Source: MED-G105 sp039819085
GTDB taxonomy: Bacteria; Pseudomonadota; Alphaproteobacteria; Caulobacterales; Parvularculaceae
Direction: 5' to 3'
Assembly: GCA_039819085.1 (NCBI GenBank)
Contig: JBCBSQ010000013.1
Location: 1 to 64,000 of the forward strand
Length of the DNA: 64,000 nucleotides
The stretch's first letter is position 1, and each line of letters begins with the position of its first letter. This document shows, piece after piece, positions 60,775-64,000 of this stretch. The notes under the pieces are model-generated. The model did not search any database, had not been told where the DNA came from, and saw nothing but the letters and a program-made list of their open reading frames with translations. The translations under genes were made by a program, and so were the position numbers.

Positions 60775-62373
60775 CTAGAGCCCCTCACTGCGACGCACCC
60801 AGATCTCCCAGGCGGGCGTGCGCTCCGCGAGCTTGAACTGTGTGTAAAGAAGCGCCTCGGAGCGTTCTTTTTCCGCTTTCGCCGCCGGCGTCAGGTCAAC
60901 GCGCGGCACAAGCACGATGCGCGCGTCGGCCGCGGCGGCGCGACCGTCAGGGCGGCAATCACGCGTCGGCGCCAATACGCAGGCGAGATCAGCGCCCGTC
61001 AGCAATGCGACGCTAGCGCCTTCCTGGACAATCCGGATCGCGCGCTCAGCCGCCTCAAGGAGGATTTCGGACTGATCGATCGACGCGCCGCCCGCCGACC
61101 GCGCCTTGGCCGCCATCGCGCCGCGCCGACGCGCCCACTCAGCGAGTTGCTCCGCACTCGGATGCACGACGCCAAGCGCCGCGCGCACCGCCGACGGCGC
61201 CGCCGCAGCTGATCGATGCTGAAGCGCCAATTGACCCGCCGCATGGGCGCAGGTCGCTCCGATCCAGAAAAGCGTCAACGCCGCGGCGACGCCGGCTGCG
61301 ACGATCGACGCGCGGTCATGATCCCGAAAGACGCCGTCATAAAAGGGCGACGCGACGGAAAACACCGCAATCGAGGCGGCGAGAGCAAACGCCGGCGCGG
61401 ACTGAGCCCCGGCGGCCAATGCGGCCAGAAACGCCAGCATCATGAAACCCGCCGCCGCGCCCCAACTGCGAACATGCTCTCGGCCGCCAAAAATCCAGGC
61501 CGCGCCGATCACCGCGATTGTCGACGCCGCCGCTCCGGCAACGCCCCATGCGCCAACGCCCCGACCAGCGGCGCCGGCGCCGGCCGTGGCCAACGCCGAC
61601 GCCGCGGACGCCCTTGACAGATTGATCCCTGGCGCTGCGATTTCCGCCAGAATGACGAGCGTCAAAAGGCCGCCAAAGGCGGTCGCATAACGGGCGAGGC
61701 CGGCGAATCCGGTGAGGAACGGACACGCGGAAAGCACCAACAAACTCGCGAGCGCGAACGCAGGGTTCAGCAGCCACAACGCGAACATCAGGCCGCCGCA
61801 TAAGAGGCCTTCGAAAATCGCGCGATCCCATCCCTCATCCGCCGGCGAGAGAACCAGCGCCGTCGCAACCACCATGAAGTAGGCCAGCGCCATATCGCTC
61901 GGACCGTTAAAGGGCGCGACGACAAACGCCGCGATGGCGGCGGTCAGGCCGACGCCCGCCACCGTCGGGAGGCGGACCGAAACGAAGTACGCCATAGGAT
62001 AGGCCGCGAGGACCGCAGCGATGGCTTTCGCCACAAGGAGCGTGCGGCCGGGCGCGTCCACGAATCTGTCGGCGAGGGTAATGAGCGCGAGAAAGAATGG
62101 CGCGCTCTGCGTCAGCGGATCGCCTGCGCCGGCGGAAATCGCAAGAGCGTTGGCGACAGGCGACAGCGTTTCGGCGGTCGGCGACAGGCTTAACAAGGCC
62201 GGCGCCATCGCGCACGCGATCACGAACGGCGTCGCCGCGAGAACCGCAGCGAGAAAGACCCAACCCGGATCGCGCCAGCCGAAAAGCGCCATTGCGATCT
62301 TGCGCGCCCGCGGCGCCGTTTGGCGCCACGCCGGCGTCTCAAAACACCCGTCTTCAAGGATTTCAGCAGTCAT
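60775..62373 (-). CDS. Polytopic membrane protein of unknown function
   Basis: The 532-residue protein has roughly 11 hydrophobic segments (beginning PGWVFLAAVLAATPFVIACAM) and a C-terminal soluble part of about 140 residues (from QHRSAAAAPS) with a Rossmann-like strand pattern (VALLTGADLACVLAP, ADARIVLVPRVD). The overall shape, membrane segments then a periplasmic C-terminal domain, recalls GT-C glycosyltransferases, but the DxD/ExD motif of the first loop is not evident. It is convergent with cysQ, two bases apart. Function unknown. Confidence 0.7.
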   Translation of the reverse strand: MTAEILEDGCFETPAWRQTAPRARKIAMALFGWRDPGWVFLAAVLAATPFVIACAMAPALLSLSPTAETLSPVANALAISAGAGDPLTQSAPFFLALITLADRFVDAPGRTLLVAKAIAAVLAAYPMAYFVSVRLPTVAGVGLTAAIAAFVVAPFNGPSDMALAYFMVVATALVLSPADEGWDRAIFEGLLCGGLMFALWLLNPAFALASLLVLSACPFLTGFAGLARYATAFGGLLTLVILAEIAAPGINLSRASAASALATAGAGAAGRGVGAWGVAGAAASTIAVIGAAWIFGGREHVRSWGAAAGFMMLAFLAALAAGAQSAPAFALAASIAVFSVASPFYDGVFRDHDRASIVAAGVAAALTLFWIGATCAHAAGQLALQHRSAAAAPSAVRAALGVVHPSAEQLAEWARRRGAMAAKARSAGGASIDQSEILLEAAERAIRIVQEGASVALLTGADLACVLAPTRDCRPDGRAAAADARIVLVPRVDLTPAAKAEKERSEALLYTQFKLAERTPAWEIWVRRSEGL

Positions 62374-62532
62374 CTCGACCGATCACCTGCGTCAGAGCAA
62401 TACGTCTACAACGCCATCGCAAATACCTTGCCGGTTAGTCTTCACGCCTTAGCCATGATTGGTGATGTCGGCGCGCGAAACGGACGCGGCGCGACTTTCA
62501 CATCGGCGCGCGACGGGGTATGTGCCGACGCC

Positions 62533-63198
62533 ATGCGCACGCTCCTTCACGCATCATTTGATCCGCCGTCCCGCGCCCTGCGGCTCGTGATGGCGGAAAA
62601 ATCCCTTACTTTTCAGGGCGTTGCGCTGGATTTGTCGGCCATGGACGACAGCGAGCGCGAAACCCTCGCCGCCGCGAATCCGGCGATGACGTTGCCGGTC
62701 CTTATCGACCAGGCGCCGTCCGGCGAGACGGCTTCCATCGCCCCGCTCATCGCCGCAATCGACTATCTGGAAGAGGCGTATCCGGAGCCGATCATTTACC
62801 CTAAGACCGCGGCCGGCCGAGCCGAGATGCGGCGGCTGATCTTATGGTTTGCGGATAAGTTCGCGCGAGAGGTGAGCGCGCCATTGCTGACGCGCGGCGA
62901 TTTGGCTGGCGAGCGGCGGCGAGAGGCGTTTTCGGCGTTGCGTTGGCATCTGGATTATTTTGAGTGGCTGCTAGAACGCCGCGCCTGCCTCGCCTGCGAT
63001 CGCATCAGCGCCGCTGATCTGGTCGCCGCGGCCTTCCTGTCCACCCACGACTATTTCGGCGACGTGCCCTGGGCCGACTTCCCGGAAACGCAAGGGTGGC
63101 ATCGCCGCATGAAGTCCCGTCCAGCGATGCGGGCGATCCTCGACGATCGCTCGCCCCATGCGCCGCCAAGGCCAGGCTATGCCGACCCGGACGCCTGA
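62533..63198 (+). CDS. Glutathione S-transferase family protein
   Basis: From the ATG at 62533 the product has 221 residues. The N-terminal thioredoxin-like domain has LHASFDPPSRALRLVMAEKSL, the NPAMTLPVLID cis-Pro motif and TASIAPLIAAIDYLEEAYPEP for glutathione binding; the C-terminal domain is all-helical with ISAADLVAAAFLSTHDYFGDVPW. Substrate unknown. A frame starting at 62320 is the shadow of the neighbour. It overlaps the queG start by 20 bases. Confidence 0.88.
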   Translation: MRTLLHASFDPPSRALRLVMAEKSLTFQGVALDLSAMDDSERETLAAANPAMTLPVLIDQAPSGETASIAPLIAAIDYLEEAYPEPIIYPKTAAGRAEMRRLILWFADKFAREVSAPLLTRGDLAGERRREAFSALRWHLDYFEWLLERRACLACDRISAADLVAAAFLSTHDYFGDVPWADFPETQGWHRRMKSRPAMRAILDDRSPHAPPRPGYADPDA

Positions 63199-64000
63199 CC
63201 GGCCCAGCGCGCCGAAGACGTCCGACCTTCTTGCGGACGGCGCCAACGATCCGCGTGACGACATTCGAGCCGCGGCGGCGCGTCTCGGCCTTGACGAAAT
63301 CGGCTTTGCGCCGCCGCGACTTGAACCGGCGGTCGCCGGGCGCCTTGACGCCTTTCTGGCCGCCGGTCGGCATGGCGACATGACCTGGCTGGAAGAGCGG
63401 CGCGAGGCGCGCGCAAGCCCGCGCGGCCTTTGGCCGGCGGCGAATTCGGTCGTTCTCGCCGGCATGAATTACGGCCCTGATGCGGACCCGATGGCGGCGC
63501 TGTCGCGACGCTCTGAAGGCGTTATCTCCGTCTACGCGCGCGGGAAGGACTATCACGACGTCTTTAAAAAGCGGCTGAAAGCGCTCGCGCGCGAGGTCGT
63601 GGCGCGACATGGCGGCGAGGTGAAGGTCTTCGTCGACACCGCGCCGGTGATGGAAAAGCCGCTCGCCGAAGCGGCCGGTATCGGATGGCAGGGCAAGCAT
63701 ACCAATCTTGTTTCCCGCCGATACGGCTCGTGGCTCTTTCTAGGCGCGATTTTCTCAACGCTGAACTTAAAGTCGGATGATCCGGAAACGGATCATTGCG
63801 GCGCCTGCCGGAGATGCCTCGACGTTTGCCCGACGGACGCATTCCCCGCCCCCTACCAGCTCGACGCGCGCCGATGCGTTTCCTATCTGACGATCGAGCA
63901 CAAAGGCCATATTCCGCCGGACTTGCGCGCAGGGATCGGCAACCGGATCTTTGGCTGCGACGATTGTCTGGCCGTGTGCCCGTGGAACAAGTTTGCCTCC
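63179..64000 (+). CDS. queG: Epoxyqueuosine reductase, 3' end beyond the window
   Basis: The 274 visible residues run off the window. They have the N-terminal cobalamin-binding-like part (IRAAAARLGLDEIGFAPPRLEP, RHGDMTWLE), VVLAGMNYGPD, the catalytic-region VFVDTAPVMEKPLAEAAGIGWQGKHTNLVSRRYGSWLFLG, and two [4Fe-4S] motifs (CGACRRCLDVCPTDAF and CDDCLAVCPW). QueG reduces epoxyqueuosine in tRNA to queuosine. The ATG lies inside the end of the GST gene, implying co-translation. Confidence 0.93.
   Translation, partial: MPTRTPDRPSAPKTSDLLADGANDPRDDIRAAAARLGLDEIGFAPPRLEPAVAGRLDAFLAAGRHGDMTWLEERREARASPRGLWPAANSVVLAGMNYGPDADPMAALSRRSEGVISVYARGKDYHDVFKKRLKALAREVVARHGGEVKVFVDTAPVMEKPLAEAAGIGWQGKHTNLVSRRYGSWLFLGAIFSTLNLKSDDPETDHCGACRRCLDVCPTDAFPAPYQLDARRCVSYLTIEHKGHIPPDLRAGIGNRIFGCDDCLAVCPWNKFAS

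Noticed and set aside
1..64000. CRISPR arrays, rRNA genes, insertion sequences
   Set aside because: No regularly spaced repeats, rRNA signatures or transposase genes with terminal repeats were seen.

Overview
This 64 kb window is chromosomal DNA from a high-GC Gram-negative alphaproteobacterium. The evidence is: an lptC-lptA-lptB-rpoN-hpf-ptsN cluster, an imuA-imuB-dnaE2 mutagenesis cassette preceded by a GTTC-N7-GTTC type SOS box (the alphaproteobacterial LexA motif), a DUF1150 gene, a TonB-dependent receptor and LPS-transport genes. Genus cannot be fixed from this window; the gene mix would fit the Parvularculales/Caulobacterales side of the class.

Layout. 0-6.2 kb: mostly minus-strand metabolic and redox genes (flavin-dependent oxidoreductase, glutathione reductase, rpiA, glmU). 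6.7-7.8 kb: a small gene divergent from a phage-repressor-like XRE regulator, with a palindrome between them. 7.8-12.0 kb: two divergent hybrid signalling proteins. 12.16-22.67 kb: a 10.4 kb integrated element in the 3' end of a tRNA-Val(CAC) gene. 23.4-36 kb: TonB receptor, two TadE-like pseudopilins, YbjN-like protein, rpsD, a secreted beta-propeller, rsmB, Bax-inhibitor-1 family protein, TTC38-like protein, and a DUF3311/sodium symporter pair. 36-42 kb: dnaE2, imuB, imuA. 42.4-48.2 kb: RNase D-like, lptCAB, rpoN, hpf, ptsN. 48.2-64 kb: DUF1150, a threonine/serine dehydratase, uppP, a three-gene ATP-grasp / 7TM-transglutaminase / retropepsin operon, an MFS carrier, a DUF4174-like gene, ugd and a polyprenyl glycosylphosphotransferase for exopolysaccharide, cysQ, a large membrane protein, a GST and the start of queG.

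The integrated element is the centre of interest. It is bounded by a 46-bp direct repeat (44/46 identical) made of the tRNA 3' half. It carries a tyrosine integrase beside the right repeat, an AlpA/excisionase-like regulator, a primase-polymerase/helicase, an iteron-like inverted-repeat region, small and large terminase subunits and a run of small overlapping genes. No recognisable capsid, portal, tail or lysis genes are present. That layout is what is expected of a phage satellite (PICI-like island) rather than a full prophage. At the end opposite the integrase sit three genes of visibly lower GC. One encodes an HslV/proteasome-beta-like Ntn-hydrolase that keeps Thr1, Asp17 and the lysine after Met removal. 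A convergent neighbour encodes a Panacea/DUF4065-like winged-helix protein. This looks like a cargo module, possibly anti-phage or toxin-antitoxin-like; that role is inference.

No rRNA operon, CRISPR array or insertion sequence was seen.
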